Positions 35,948-43,764 of a stretch of 64,000 nucleotides of DNA are shown here, piece by piece (positions within the stretch are counted from its first letter, which is position 1; every line of letters starts with the position of its first letter). Both the position numbers and the translations under genes were made by a program. The stretch is from Tepidibacillus_B infernus (GTDB taxonomy: Bacteria > Bacillota > Bacilli > Tepidibacillales > Tepidibacillaceae): NCBI RefSeq assembly GCF_048898065.1, contig NZ_JBLWFI010000001.1, positions 1,662,864 to 1,726,863 of the forward strand. Direction: 5' to 3'. Below the pieces are notes generated by a model, which saw only the letters and a program-made list of their open reading frames with translations, was not told the DNA's origin and ran no database searches.

Positions 35948-37063
35948 TTATGTGCTAGATCGTTCGTCAAACCGACGTAACCAAATATATGCTGGCTTCC
36001 AAATCGCAGCCTTTAACCAGCGAGTGATTTGAAGTAAAGATTTCTTACTCTTCATCTCAAGTTGCACGAGAACATTTAAGCAATAAGTGATTAGTGCTAA
36101 GTAGATTTGATTTTGTATTGCCGTTTCACTCATTCCATAAAAATGTTTGATCTCAACATGCTGCTTGAGCCATTTAAAAAATAGTTCAATTGCCCAGCGT
36201 GATCGGTAAATTTCACTGATTTCTTCGGCGCTCAAATCAAATCGGTTCGTGATTAACCGAAGGTTATTCCCCTTTGTATCGATCACCTCAAGAAGGCGAA
36301 AGATATTTTCTGCCCGTTTTTGTGGTGTCCCGATGTAGACCATTTTATCAGCTAAAACCTTGCTACCTTCGGGAAGAGTAAAACGTTCGATTTCTCGTAT
36401 GACGGCATTTTTCTTTAGCCTTGATACAAAGAAGTAACCATCATCTGTCATTCGATCAAAACGTTCATAANNNNNNNNNNNNNNNNNNNNNNNNNNNNNN
36501 NNNNNNNNNNNNNNNNNNNNNNNNNNNNNNNNNNNNNNNNNNNNNNNNNNNNNNNNNNNNNNNNNNNNNNNNNNNNNNNNNNNNNNNNNNNNNNNNNNNN
36601 NNNNNNNNNNNNNNNNNNNNNNNNNNNNNNNNNNNNNNNNNNNNNNNNNNNNNNNNNNNNNNNNNNNNNNNNNNNNNNNNNNNNNNNNNNNNNNNNNNNN
36701 NNNNNNNNNNNNNNNNNNNNNNNNNNNNNNNNNNNNNNNNNNNNNNNNNNNNNNNNNNNNNNNNNNNNNNNNNNNNNNNNNNNNNNNNNNNNNNNNNNNN
36801 NNNNNNNNNNNNNNNNNNNNNNNNNNNNNNNNNNNNNNNNNNNNNNNNNNNNNNNNNNNNNNNNNNNNNNNNNNNNNNNNNNNNNNNNNNNNNNNNNNNN
36901 NNNNNNNNNNNNNNNNNNNNNNNNNNNNNNNNNNNNNNNNNNNNNNNNNTAGTTTCTTGATGTAGTAATCTTGTTTACCATTTTCAACATGTTCAAAAAT
37001 TTTTTTAAAATTTATGGGTGAAACCCATTTACCAAATGACGAAATTAGTGTATTCTTGTCCAT
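35948..37063 (-). CDS. IS4-family transposase (interior unknown)
   Basis: Both ends of a transposase are readable around an N gap. The N-terminus is SSFGKWVSPINFKKIFEHV. The C-terminal part carries ITNRFDLSAEEISEIYRSRW and then AIELFFKWLKQH, the YREK signature of IS4 enzymes with the third catalytic acid. The frame stays open if the gap length is right (371 codons, close to the normal size). Activity cannot be judged because the first catalytic residues are in the gap. Confidence 0.88.
   Translation of the reverse strand: MDKNTLISSFGKWVSPINFKKIFEHVENGKQDYYIKKLXXXXXXXXXXXXXXXXXXXXXXXXXXXXXXXXXXXXXXXXXXXXXXXXXXXXXXXXXXXXXXXXXXXXXXXXXXXXXXXXXXXXXXXXXXXXXXXXXXXXXXXXXXXXXXXXXXXXXXXXXXXXXXXXXXXXXXXXXXXXXXXXXXXXXXXXXXXXXXXXYERFDRMTDDGYFFVSRLKKNAVIREIERFTLPEGSKVLADKMVYIGTPQKRAENIFRLLEVIDTKGNNLRLITNRFDLSAEEISEIYRSRWAIELFFKWLKQHVEIKHFYGMSETAIQNQIYLALITYCLNVLVQLEMKSKKSLLQITRWLKAAIWKPAYIWLRRFDERSST
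36471..36949. other. Assembly gap inside the IS4 transposase
   Basis: A run of 479 N. Its location inside an insertion sequence suggests several similar copies in the genome that could not be resolved. Confidence 0.99.
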
Positions 37064-37283
37064 AATGTGGTCCTTTACTATTGGATTTGGACAGGAATCA
37101 CCTGTACTTCCATTGTAAAGGATTTTTTTGTTGTATGGACAATTTTTGAAGATTGCTATTATTTTGAATCATCAGATTTAATTAATGCAACGCTAGTGAT
37201 AGTTAATAGTAAATGTGAAAACGTAACAAGTCAATTGTTTTGTTCCATTTTTTAAAAAGGATATTTATTCTCTATACAAATGA

Positions 37284-37310
37284 AATACCAACCCAAAAGG
37301 ATTGGCATTA
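37284..37310 (-). terminator. Probable terminator after the HD-GYP gene
   Basis: On the minus strand GCCAATCC-TTTT-GGGTTGGT, extended by AAT/ATT, is followed by TTTCATTTG; it starts 21 bp after the stop. The T-tract is short. Confidence 0.55.
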
Positions 37311-37330
37311 AACTAGAATATTTCCGTTCA

Positions 37331-38416
37331 TTAGTTAAGACAGGAGATGATTACTTTGGAACTTTCTTTGGATAAATCAATTTCATAGGGTGAATCGACT
37401 ATTCCCTGATTTTTATCCTCTAATACTCTAATGATTGGTCTGTCCGGGTATTTGGAATTTATATCAACGACGATTCCAAGCTCTCCACTATTTAAAATGA
37501 TATTCATTCCAATCGGATAGATCGCTATTGTTTTTCTAAATAGTTCAAGTAAATCCCGGTCAAAATCTACCCCTGCTTTTGAATATAAAAATTCTAAAGC
37601 TTCATGAGGAAGAATCGTATTTTTATAAGCTCTTTTAGAAACCAACGCATCATAAACATCTGCAATCGCAACAATTCTCGCATATTCGTGAATATCATCA
37701 CCCGAAAGACCACGGGGATAACCGCCACCATTTATCCTCTCATGATGTTGATAGGCACAGTGTGCAGATAACAATGGAATCCCAGGCTCTTTTCGTAGCA
37801 AATCAAAACCATACTCTGTGTGTGAGCGAATAAGAGCAAATTCTTCTTCTGTTAATGGTTCTTTTTTTTCTAAAACAGAAATAGGAACCTTTGTTTTCCC
37901 AATATCATGTAACATTGCACCAAGACCTAATTCACTTAATTGTTGTTGGTTATATCCTTTTGCCATCCCCATTGATATGGAATAAATGGCTACCTGTAAG
38001 GAATGGGTATAAAGGTATAAATCTTTGATGTAGATTGAAGACAACATTAACATGGCTTGTTGATTCGCTTTCATGTCATCAAGCATATGATCCAAAACAG
38101 GCTTAAAGACCAATGTAAGGTTTCCCTTTGTCAATGGACGGTGAACTAATTTTTCCTTAAACATGTCTTGAAACGTATCTTTAATCGATTTTAGCGCTAA
38201 TTCTCTGGTTTTATCAGATAAAACATCCTTTACTTCAATATCATCTGTTCTAGCATCATAAATATATAAAGAGTCTACTCCCAACTGTAATAATCGTTCA
38301 ATCATTGATTGTGTTAATTCAACATCCTTTGCAATTAACACACCGCCAATATCATTTAGAATGGGTTTAGCTAATTTAAACCCTGGTTGGCATTTTGTTG
38401 TTGGAATTCGTCTCAT
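37331..38416 (-). CDS. HD-GYP domain protein (probable cyclic-di-GMP phosphodiesterase)
   Basis: A 361-residue soluble protein. An N-terminal region of about 130 residues without a clear known domain is followed by an HD-GYP domain: metal site LHDIGKTKVP, then HTEYGFDLL, QHHERINGGGYPRGLSG with the diagnostic GYP, and ADVYDALVSKR. Proteins of this type hydrolyse cyclic di-GMP. The C-terminal 60 residues (GELGIVVDINSKYPDRPIIR) form the small extension often seen in Bacillota HD-GYP proteins. The ATG at 38416 has a GGGGAACG stretch upstream. Confidence 0.9.
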   Translation of the reverse strand: MRRIPTTKCQPGFKLAKPILNDIGGVLIAKDVELTQSMIERLLQLGVDSLYIYDARTDDIEVKDVLSDKTRELALKSIKDTFQDMFKEKLVHRPLTKGNLTLVFKPVLDHMLDDMKANQQAMLMLSSIYIKDLYLYTHSLQVAIYSISMGMAKGYNQQQLSELGLGAMLHDIGKTKVPISVLEKKEPLTEEEFALIRSHTEYGFDLLRKEPGIPLLSAHCAYQHHERINGGGYPRGLSGDDIHEYARIVAIADVYDALVSKRAYKNTILPHEALEFLYSKAGVDFDRDLLELFRKTIAIYPIGMNIILNSGELGIVVDINSKYPDRPIIRVLEDKNQGIVDSPYEIDLSKESSKVIISCLN

Positions 38417-38537
38417 CGTACGTTCCCCTTTTTAATGGTAAAAAAGTTATACTTTCATTCATTTCAAGATGAATGAGAATGTATATTACCTCTTTCTCTC
38501 TATTATAGATGCAAACACCCAAAAAAGGGAAGGAAAA

Positions 38538-38561
38538 ACTACCATTAACTTTAATGGTAGT
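38538..38561 (-). terminator. Terminator after the 87-residue protein gene
   Basis: ACTACCATTA and TAATGGTAGT form a 10-bp stem with a 4-nt loop, followed on the minus strand by TTTTT. Confidence 0.85.
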
Positions 38562-38569
38562 AGGATTCT

Positions 38570-38833
38570 TTAATGTAAAGTTGAATCATTCACCATTCTT
38601 GTTTTAAAATCAGAGCCGCCAACGCTTTCTTGAGCCATTTTTGCCTTTAGCATTTCGATCAAGTACATAGCAAACATCTGATATACCTCATGCTCTTCCA
38701 TTTCCTGAATCACATGTAAAATATCATTTTTCTTATGATCCTCAAGCAAATTTAGGACTAATGCGACTGCATCTTCTTCATCTCCTGTTAAATGATTTCG
38801 GTATAACTCATATATTTCATTTACAAATTTCAC
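38570..38833 (-). CDS. Small conserved cytosolic protein (DUF6154-like)
   Basis: An 87-residue acidic helical protein without signal or membrane segment: VKFVNEIYELYRNHLTGDEE, then EMEEHEVYQMFAMYLIEML. It resembles the short Bacillus proteins of DUF6154; the assignment is from memory of the pattern and is tentative. The GTG at 38833 is the preferred start, since AGGAG lies 8 bases before it but only 2 bases before the nearest ATG. No function is known. Confidence 0.6.
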   Translation of the reverse strand: MKFVNEIYELYRNHLTGDEEDAVALVLNLLEDHKKNDILHVIQEMEEHEVYQMFAMYLIEMLKAKMAQESVGGSDFKTRMVNDSTLH

Positions 38834-38922
38834 GGGCATAACTCCTTTCACCATATCTTAGTATGCCACATTTACTAAAACGTTTATGCCAACCTTCATT
38901 TTATTTATTATAACGTTTTTTA

Positions 38923-39034
38923 GTGAACTACCCGCCACCTACGCTTCGCTTAGAGGAGGGGGCTTCTAAGGTAATCGCACCTAACGGTACGAAATTTACT
39001 TAGCTATCGAGCCTGTTCCATGCTCTATTTATGA
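38923..39034 (-). ncRNA. Probable omega RNA / right end of the IS605 element
   Basis: After the tnpB stop the minus strand forms small stems (GTACCGTTAGGTGC among others) and then the terminal hairpin GAAGCCCCCTCCTCTAAGCG with CGTAGGTGGCGGG. This is the usual place and form of the TnpB guide RNA scaffold; the bases beyond 38923 would be the guide. Established for ISDra2 and Geobacillus TnpB; inferred here. Confidence 0.6.
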
Positions 39035-39267
39035 TTATACTAACAGTCGCAATCCTTCACGCTTGATATTGATAGAAGCGTTCCAATCTCTATCTGCCAC
39101 AAAACCACAATCACAATGGAATATGCGCTCAGAAAGAGATAGAGACTCCTTTACTTGACCGCAACATGAACAAGTTTTGGATGATGGAAACCACTTATCT
39201 ATTTTGATAAGCTTTTTCCCCTGCTCCTCTAACTTGTATTGGAGAAAGGTGGTGAACATGCCCCAGC
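39035..39267 (-). CDS. tnpB: TnpB RNA-guided nuclease, C-terminal part
   Basis: About 77 readable residues up to the N gap, in the frame SWGMFTTFLQYK, then the zinc ribbon SSKTCSCCGQVKE ... FHCDCGF and the third RuvC motif ADRDWNASINI. TnpB cuts DNA matching its omega RNA guide and promotes retention of the element. The N-terminal and first two RuvC motifs lie in the gap, so integrity is unknown. Confidence 0.9.
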
Positions 39268-40053
39268 NNNNNNNNNNNNNNNNNNNNNNNNNNNNNNNNN
39301 NNNNNNNNNNNNNNNNNNNNNNNNNNNNNNNNNNNNNNNNNNNNNNNNNNNNNNNNNNNNNNNNNNNNNNNNNNNNNNNNNNNNNNNNNNNNNNNNNNNN
39401 NNNNNNNNNNNNNNNNNNNNNNNNNNNNNNNNNNNNNNNNNNNNNNNNNNNNNNNNNNNNNNNNNNNNNNNNNNNNNNNNNNNNNNNNNNNNNNNNNNNN
39501 NNNNNNNNNNNNNNNNNNNNNNNNNNNNNNNNNNNNNNNNNNNNNNNNNNNNNNNNNNNNNNNNNNNNNNNNNNNNNNNNNNNNNNNNNNNNNNNNNNNN
39601 NNNNNNNNNNNNNNNNNNNNNNNNNNNNNNNNNNNNNNNNNNNNNNNNNNNNNNNNNNNNNNNNNNNNNNNNNNNNNNNNNNNNNNNNNNNNNNNNNNNN
39701 NNNNNNNNNNNNNNNNNNNNNNNNNNNNNNNNNNNNNNNNNNNNNNNNNNNNNNNNNNNNNNNNNNNNNNNNNNNNNNNNNNNNNNNNNNNNNNNNNNNN
39801 NNNNNNNNNNNNNNNNNNNNNNNNNNNNNNNNNNNNNNNNNNNNNNNNNNNNNNNNNNNNNNNNNNNNNNNNNNNNNNNNNNNNNNNNNNNNNNNNNNNN
39901 NNNNNNNNNNNNNNNNNNNNNNNNNNNNNNNNNNNNNNNNNNNNNNNNNNNNNNNNNNNNNNNNNNNNNNNNNNNNNNNNNNNNNNNNNNNNNNNNNNNN
40001 NNNNNNNNNNNNNNNNNNNNNNNNNNNNNNNNNNNNNNNNNNNNNNNNNNNNN
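39268..40053. other. Assembly gap inside the IS605-type element
   Basis: A run of 786 N. If tnpA and a full tnpB are both present, about 1.5 kb would be needed between 39035 and 40065, more than the 1.03 kb shown, so the gap length may be an estimate or the element may be partial. Confidence 0.99.
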
Positions 40054-40313
40054 GTCTAATTTCATTGATATATCAGCCTTTCATTTATATAAGACTAATT
40101 ATATCATAGCAAAAAAAGACAACTTTAGGCTACGCCTAACCGAAATTCATCTCCCACTTTCACTGGTGCTGGCACACCTTCACGTTTAGCAGTGGGAGAC
40201 TTCTTTCGGAGGGAAGTTAAACAATGACATGGTTTTAAACGCTTGAGAAAACTTTAGTAAATCGGATAAAACAATGCGATTCATCTCATCCTAATTTTAA
40301 GGAGGTGCTGAAA

Positions 40314-40538
40314 ATGTTTCAAGTACAAATCAATAAAGAATACATTAATAGCTTGTATTTTGATAAATTAAATATGGGTAAAAATCAGTTTATTACGCAA
40401 AGTGATCAATATGTCGGTTTATTATCTAATGATGAATTTGAATCCTTTATGAGAGAAAATAACTTAATCACTTACAAAGAACAATTAAAATTATATGAAA
40501 GTGGAGAAGTGGTTGGAAATTTTTATAAAAAGGATTGA
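40314..40538 (+). CDS. Hypothetical 74-residue protein
   Basis: A small soluble protein (MFQVQINKEYINSLYFDKLN ... GEVVGNFYKKD), acidic in the middle, without signal peptide or cysteines. ATG 40314 is preceded by a strong AAGGAGGTGC. It is not recognised. It lies upstream of queT, but the preQ1 riboswitch between them shows that queT is controlled separately. It is close to the left end of the IS605 element. Confidence 0.7.
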   Translation: MFQVQINKEYINSLYFDKLNMGKNQFITQSDQYVGLLSNDEFESFMRENNLITYKEQLKLYESGEVVGNFYKKD

Positions 40539-40570
40539 ATTTAATCTTCCCTTATCTTATTATAAATGAT

Positions 40571-40607
40571 TGCAGGGTGCCAACACCCCTGTCGAAAAAA
40601 AATTGGG
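40571..40607 (+). promoter_or_regulatory. preQ1-I riboswitch, queT leader
   Basis: Stem CAGGG/CCCTG encloses a loop with CCAA (40580-40583). An A-rich tail (eight A) follows, and TTGG (40603-40606) can pair with CCAA to form the H-type pseudoknot of preQ1-I aptamers. The tail lies 4 bp before the GAGGAGG ribosome site, so ligand binding should block translation. Confidence 0.85.
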
Positions 40608-40624
40608 TTTGAGGAGGATTTCCA

Positions 40625-41095
40625 TTGAAATTGAATACGAAGAAAATGGCAATGATTAGTGCCATTGCCGCACTGTATGCTGTATTAACCATTGCGATAG
40701 CACCTTTATCTTATGGTTGGATCCAATTTAGGGTAGCTGAAGCTTTAACAATCCTTCCCTTTTTCACTCCCCTTGCTATTCCAGGTTTAGCGATAGGAGT
40801 ATTGATTGCCAATATCATCAGTCCGCTAGGGATAATTGACATGGTTGTAGGAACCTTGGCTACACTTATTGCAGCGATCATTACCTCAAAAATTAAAAAT
40901 AAGTGGCTTGTTCCTTGGCCACCTATTCTAATTAATGCGATTTTTGTTGGATTAGAGTTAGGAATTGTTTTTAGCACTGAAATTAGTATTCCATTAGCGA
41001 TGCTTTGGGTAGGGATTGGCGAATTAGGCGTTCTCTACTTATTAGGAATGCCTTTATTATTCATATTAGAAAGAAGGAAAGATTTATTTAGATAG
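40625..41095 (+). CDS. queT: Queuosine precursor transporter QueT
   Basis: A 156-residue protein with five or six membrane helices, starting MKLNTKKMAMISAIAALYAV and containing YGWIQFRVAEALTILPFF, the QueT-family signature. It is probably the substrate-binding (S) component of an ECF-type importer for preQ1/queuine-type precursors. The preQ1 riboswitch directly upstream supports the function. TTG start after GAGGAGG. Confidence 0.93.
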   Translation: MKLNTKKMAMISAIAALYAVLTIAIAPLSYGWIQFRVAEALTILPFFTPLAIPGLAIGVLIANIISPLGIIDMVVGTLATLIAAIITSKIKNKWLVPWPPILINAIFVGLELGIVFSTEISIPLAMLWVGIGELGVLYLLGMPLLFILERRKDLFR

Positions 41096-41098
41096 GCC

Positions 41099-41134
41099 AA
41101 AGGTTTCATCCCAGTTTTGGGATGAAACCTTTTA
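41099..41134 (+). terminator. Terminator after queT
   Basis: AAGGTTTCATCCCA and TGGGATGAAACCTT form a 14-15 bp stem with loop GTTT, followed by TTTTAATT. Confidence 0.93.
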
Positions 41135-41250
41135 ATTAGATTTCATAAGGTCTAATAAGTTTGTTTCATCAAATTCCTTTAGCCCCTTTTCGTTAAAAAT
41201 GTTTTTTAACTTATTTTCTTTAAGCTGATATAAATGATTAGGAGAGTTCT

Positions 41251-41456
41251 TTATCTACAATTGAATATGTGTTCGAAGATCTCTGGGACTTTAGCTTTTA
41301 CTATAACTTGAGCATCATTAACGATCTGTTCAATAGTAGAATAAGTTTTGGCCACTGCCGCTGCGTACTGCCCCCATTTCCCCCCCAAAAATATTCAGCA
41401 TAAACCAATGATGTACGTCCCACCCTACTATTTACAAAGGTAATTAAATGCTTCAT
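41251..41456 (-). pseudogene. Frameshifted small gene reading out of repeat R1
   Basis: On the minus strand an ORF begins ATGAAGCATTTAATTACC (41456) inside repeat R1, continues VNSRVGRTSLVYAEYFWGG, then changes frame in a run of seven G and goes on GKWGQYAAAVAKTYSTIEQI with IVNDAQVIVKAKVPEIFEHI to a stop at 41251. Joined, it would be about 67 residues. The product is unknown. The G-run may be a real frameshift or a sequencing error. In repeat R2 the same start reads ATA. Confidence 0.4.
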
Positions 41457-41603
41457 AATTAACTTAGTCCTTTACTTTATCATTCTGCAAGATAAAGCCC
41501 TAAGTGCCGATTCCCATGTACACGGTCAAGATGCTTAGAACGGCTCTGTTTTATTGTATACAGGTACTTATTTATATACCTGATAACAACCTCGTAATCT
41601 ATA
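41422..41603. repeat. Direct repeat R1 (182 bp)
   Basis: About 96% identical to R2 at 42699-42879: six substitutions and one inserted C. Same orientation. It lies upstream (minus strand) of the frameshifted small gene and just after the 47-residue membrane protein gene. Confidence 0.92.
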
Positions 41604-41612
41604 GGTGGTATT

Positions 41613-41756
41613 TTAATCAAAAGAAATATTCATTCCATAGAATCCAATTAAAAAAATAATGATCACAACTAATATAATTGCAATGAATAAATGAAAAAAA
41701 CTGAGTCGCCCATCTTCTTTTTTTATACTTTTTTTGCTATCCTTATCGAAAAACAT
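41613..41756 (-). CDS. Small single-span membrane protein
   Basis: A 47-residue protein: a charged start (MFFDKDSKKSIKKEDGR), then one hydrophobic helix (FIAIILVVIIIFLIGFYG) and a short tail. The ATG follows AAAGGAGTGT. It is encoded on the same strand as the secreted protein gene and 92 bp after it; a strong hairpin lies between. No family is recognised. It could be an immunity, toxin or anchoring protein, but nothing in the sequence decides this. Confidence 0.6.
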   Translation of the reverse strand: MFFDKDSKKSIKKEDGRLSFFHLFIAIILVVIIIFLIGFYGMNISFD

Positions 41757-41793
41757 TATTACTTACACTCCTTTAAATATTATTTTTTAACAC

Positions 41794-41833
41794 CAAAGTA
41801 GTGTCTCTATTAAATCATAGAGACACTACTTTG
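41794..41833 (-). terminator. Strong hairpin after the secreted protein gene
   Basis: CAAAGTAGTGTCTCTAT and ATAGAGACACTACTTTG form a perfect 17-bp stem with a 6-nt loop, 15 bp after the stop. No T-run follows directly, so it may protect the mRNA or act as a partial terminator before the 47-residue gene. Confidence 0.75.
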
Positions 41834-41848
41834 AATTATCATTTATTT

Positions 41849-42565
41849 TTAATTAGTTACAAATGAAGAGGAAGCTGTATCTTGTTGAACATCTAAATTT
41901 AAATATTGAACAGCTGACCCTGCATCATTATTAAAAGTCCATTTCAAGTATGCTCTGGCGCTTTGATAGGAAGTTTCCTTTGCTCTTAAAATTACTGGAC
42001 CAGTTACATCTGAAAAGCTACCAAAATAAACCTCTACTCTTGGTTGATATGCTTTTGAAATATAATCATATCCTCCATCAACAAATGTATAATCTGCTAA
42101 AAACGATGCATTTACTATTCCATTGCCACCATCAACTTTAACACCGTAATAATTACAATAACCACTGCCACATGATGCTGTACCGCCACTAACATCTTGT
42201 ACAGAAAATTCACTATCTAATTCTGGACTTGGAATCGTAATATTAACCACATTTACAGAACCATCTGGATATACTGTTTTTGTACTCTGTACTTTAGTTC
42301 CATTAGCATCAGTTTTTAATATTGTATTTGTAATTCCTTTATCTTTCATTTTAACATTCATAGAATCCCAAATTTGCCCTTCTTTTAGTTTATTAATTAG
42401 GGAATTTTGAGTTTTCTCATCAACCCCCATTTCTGTGAGATTTTCTTTAATTTCCCTAATTTGTTCTTTCGTGATATTGTCTAATGAAGAAGCTGCGGAT
42501 ACTTGTCCGAAAATAGGGATCATTAATGATAAAATCAACACTAAAAATTTAATTAAAGCTTTCAT
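41849..42565 (-). CDS. Secreted protein of unknown function
   Basis: A 238-residue exported protein with signal peptide (ALIKFLVLILSLMIPIFG, cleavage near VSA-AS). Residues about 30-75 are a helical, charged region. From about 130 on the composition changes to beta-rich, Gly/Ser/Tyr-rich sequence, with a short cysteine loop CGSGYC that could form a disulfide, and VDGGNGIVNASFLADYTFVD. ATG 42565 follows GGAGGG; the upstream ATG lacks a site. No family is recognised. It sits between repeats R1 and R2 and opposite an XRE regulator, which gives it the look of an accessory gene. Confidence 0.8.
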   Translation of the reverse strand: MKALIKFLVLILSLMIPIFGQVSAASSLDNITKEQIREIKENLTEMGVDEKTQNSLINKLKEGQIWDSMNVKMKDKGITNTILKTDANGTKVQSTKTVYPDGSVNVVNITIPSPELDSEFSVQDVSGGTASCGSGYCNYYGVKVDGGNGIVNASFLADYTFVDGGYDYISKAYQPRVEVYFGSFSDVTGPVILRAKETSYQSARAYLKWTFNNDAGSAVQYLNLDVQQDTASSSFVTN

Positions 42566-42698
42566 TGATTTTCCCTCCAAATTTCAAATAAATTTTAAAC
42601 CCGGGTTTATCATATGGAAGATAAATCTCTAAATATAAGATGAATCTTAAGTTTTCAACTTGACCTTAGGGCATACCTCCTTTTTTGGATTTGGCCCT

Positions 42699-42879
42699 AC
42701 CCTACTATTTACAAAGGTAATTAAATGCTTTATAACTGACTTAGTCCTTTACTTTATCATTCTGCAAGGTAAAGCCCTAAGAGCCGATTCCCATGTACAC
42801 GGTCAAGATGCTTGGAACGGCTCTGTTTTATTGTATACAGGTACTTATTTATATACCTGATAACAACCTGTAATCTATA
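42699..42879. repeat. Direct repeat R2 (181 bp)
   Basis: Nearly identical to R1. On the minus strand it can fold into three stems: CAGGTA/TACCTG, an 11-bp stem with one bulge (AGAGCCGTTCC with GGAATCGGCTCT), and CTTTAC/GTAAAG nested in CTTAG/CTAAG. The second stem is broken in R1. It lies 134 bp before the secreted protein gene. Confidence 0.92.
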
Positions 42880-43223
42880 ACTCTAGCAAGTTGACTCTTT
42901 ATCGAATGTTCATAATGTTTATATAAATTAACTTCACTAACATATTAACACATAAATTTCTAATTGTTTACATGTTTTAAAAAAAGTGTCTTAATAATTA
43001 CTTAAAAATTAAGAAAATAATATTTTTACCCAATAATCAAATATCTTTTACTCAATTATTAATAAAGTTAAAATGTTGTATTATTTAGGAATTTTTGTAT
43101 TTAGAAAAAATCATATAAATTCGAACAGATTTGAAGCAATTTTTTCATTTTCCCTATCTAAAATATGATGGTCTTACATAGTCAATATAAAAAAAAGGTA
43201 AAAAATGGAAATAAGGAATTTTC
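42880..43223. other. AT-rich intergenic stretch
   Basis: About 340 bp of very AT-rich DNA between R2 and the XRE gene. No ORF with a ribosome site, hairpin or repeat stands out. It must hold the promoter of the XRE gene. Confidence 0.6.
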
Positions 43224-43610
43224 TTGGATATTGGTACAAAAATAAAAAAAAGACGAAAAGAGTTAGGACTAACACAAGCTGATCTAGCAGAACCAGATTT
43301 TACAAGAGGTTTTATTAGTCAAATTAAAAACGGTTTAGTGGCAAAACCACCATATAAAACACTACAAATTCTTGCGAATAAACTTGCTATACCGATTGAT
43401 TATTTATTAGATAAAGAATCAGAAATTTCTAGTAAACAATCGGTCATAGAGGAAATGAATCAGAACAAAAGTACAGGATACCTGGGATATTTGAATGAAT
43501 TAATAAATATATTTTCCGTAATTAGAAAAATTAAAGACAACTATACACGAAATTCAATTCAAATAGATCGTAGGTCAATTTTTTTGGTAAATGAAGCAAT
43601 ACAAAAATGA
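43224..43610 (+). CDS. XRE-family transcription regulator
   Basis: A 128-residue protein. Residues 4-65 form a helix-turn-helix domain (IGTKIKKRRKELGLTQADLA, then FTRGFISQIKNGLVAKPP). The remaining 60 residues are helical and too short for the TPR domain of PlcR/Rgg regulators, although the HTH is of that kind. TTG start with AAGGA upstream. It is divergent from the secreted protein gene and could control it. Confidence 0.82.
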   Translation: MDIGTKIKKRRKELGLTQADLAEPDFTRGFISQIKNGLVAKPPYKTLQILANKLAIPIDYLLDKESEISSKQSVIEEMNQNKSTGYLGYLNELINIFSVIRKIKDNYTRNSIQIDRRSIFLVNEAIQK

Positions 43611-43732
43611 TATTATTTAGAATTAAGGCTAATATAATTGCATACGTAATATTTTGTAACCTCTTATTTAGATGTATCAATTTTTGTAAATAAATTCATA
43701 TTAAAACCATTAATGTCACAAATACGTTAAAA

Positions 43733-43764
43733 AAGACAGAGTTGGTTCTCTCATACTCTGTCTT
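43733..43764 (-). terminator. Terminator overlapping the end of yunD
   Basis: AAGACAGAGT and ACTCTGTCTT form a 10-bp stem; on the minus strand six T follow. The stem includes the last codons of yunD. Confidence 0.85.

Larger units (their letters stand above)
35798..37198. mobile_element. IS4-family insertion sequence with 9-bp target duplication
   Basis: About 1401 bp. The ends share the inverted repeat CACTAGCGTTGCAT, and both sides carry the direct repeat ATAGTTAAT (35789-35797 and 37199-37207). Size, ends and duplication fit the IS4 family (IS4Bsu1-like). It inserted between the M20 operon promoter region and the HD-GYP gene. An intact duplication suggests a recent, simple transposition. 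479 bases of the interior are N. Confidence 0.93.
38923..40216 (-). mobile_element. IS200/IS605-type element, interior unknown
   Basis: A minus-strand element with its right end at about 38923 (ending GGCGGGTAGTTCAC) and left end at about 40216. The left end carries a long hairpin (GTCTCCCACT ... AGTGGGAGA). TTTAA lies directly outside the left end, a target and TAM sequence known for Geobacillus relatives. A 786-bp N gap covers most of the coding part. MKLD, read just left of the gap (40065-40054), fits the start of TnpA but is too short to prove it. The boundaries are inferred. Confidence 0.75.

Noticed and set aside
39177..40189. Long ORFs across the second N gap
   Set aside because: They consist almost entirely of unknown bases; only the TnpB frame has readable homology.
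42660..42860. 66-residue plus-strand ORF inside repeat R2
   Set aside because: No ribosome site and the matching frame in R1 is not kept; the repeat is better explained as a leader or mobile unit.
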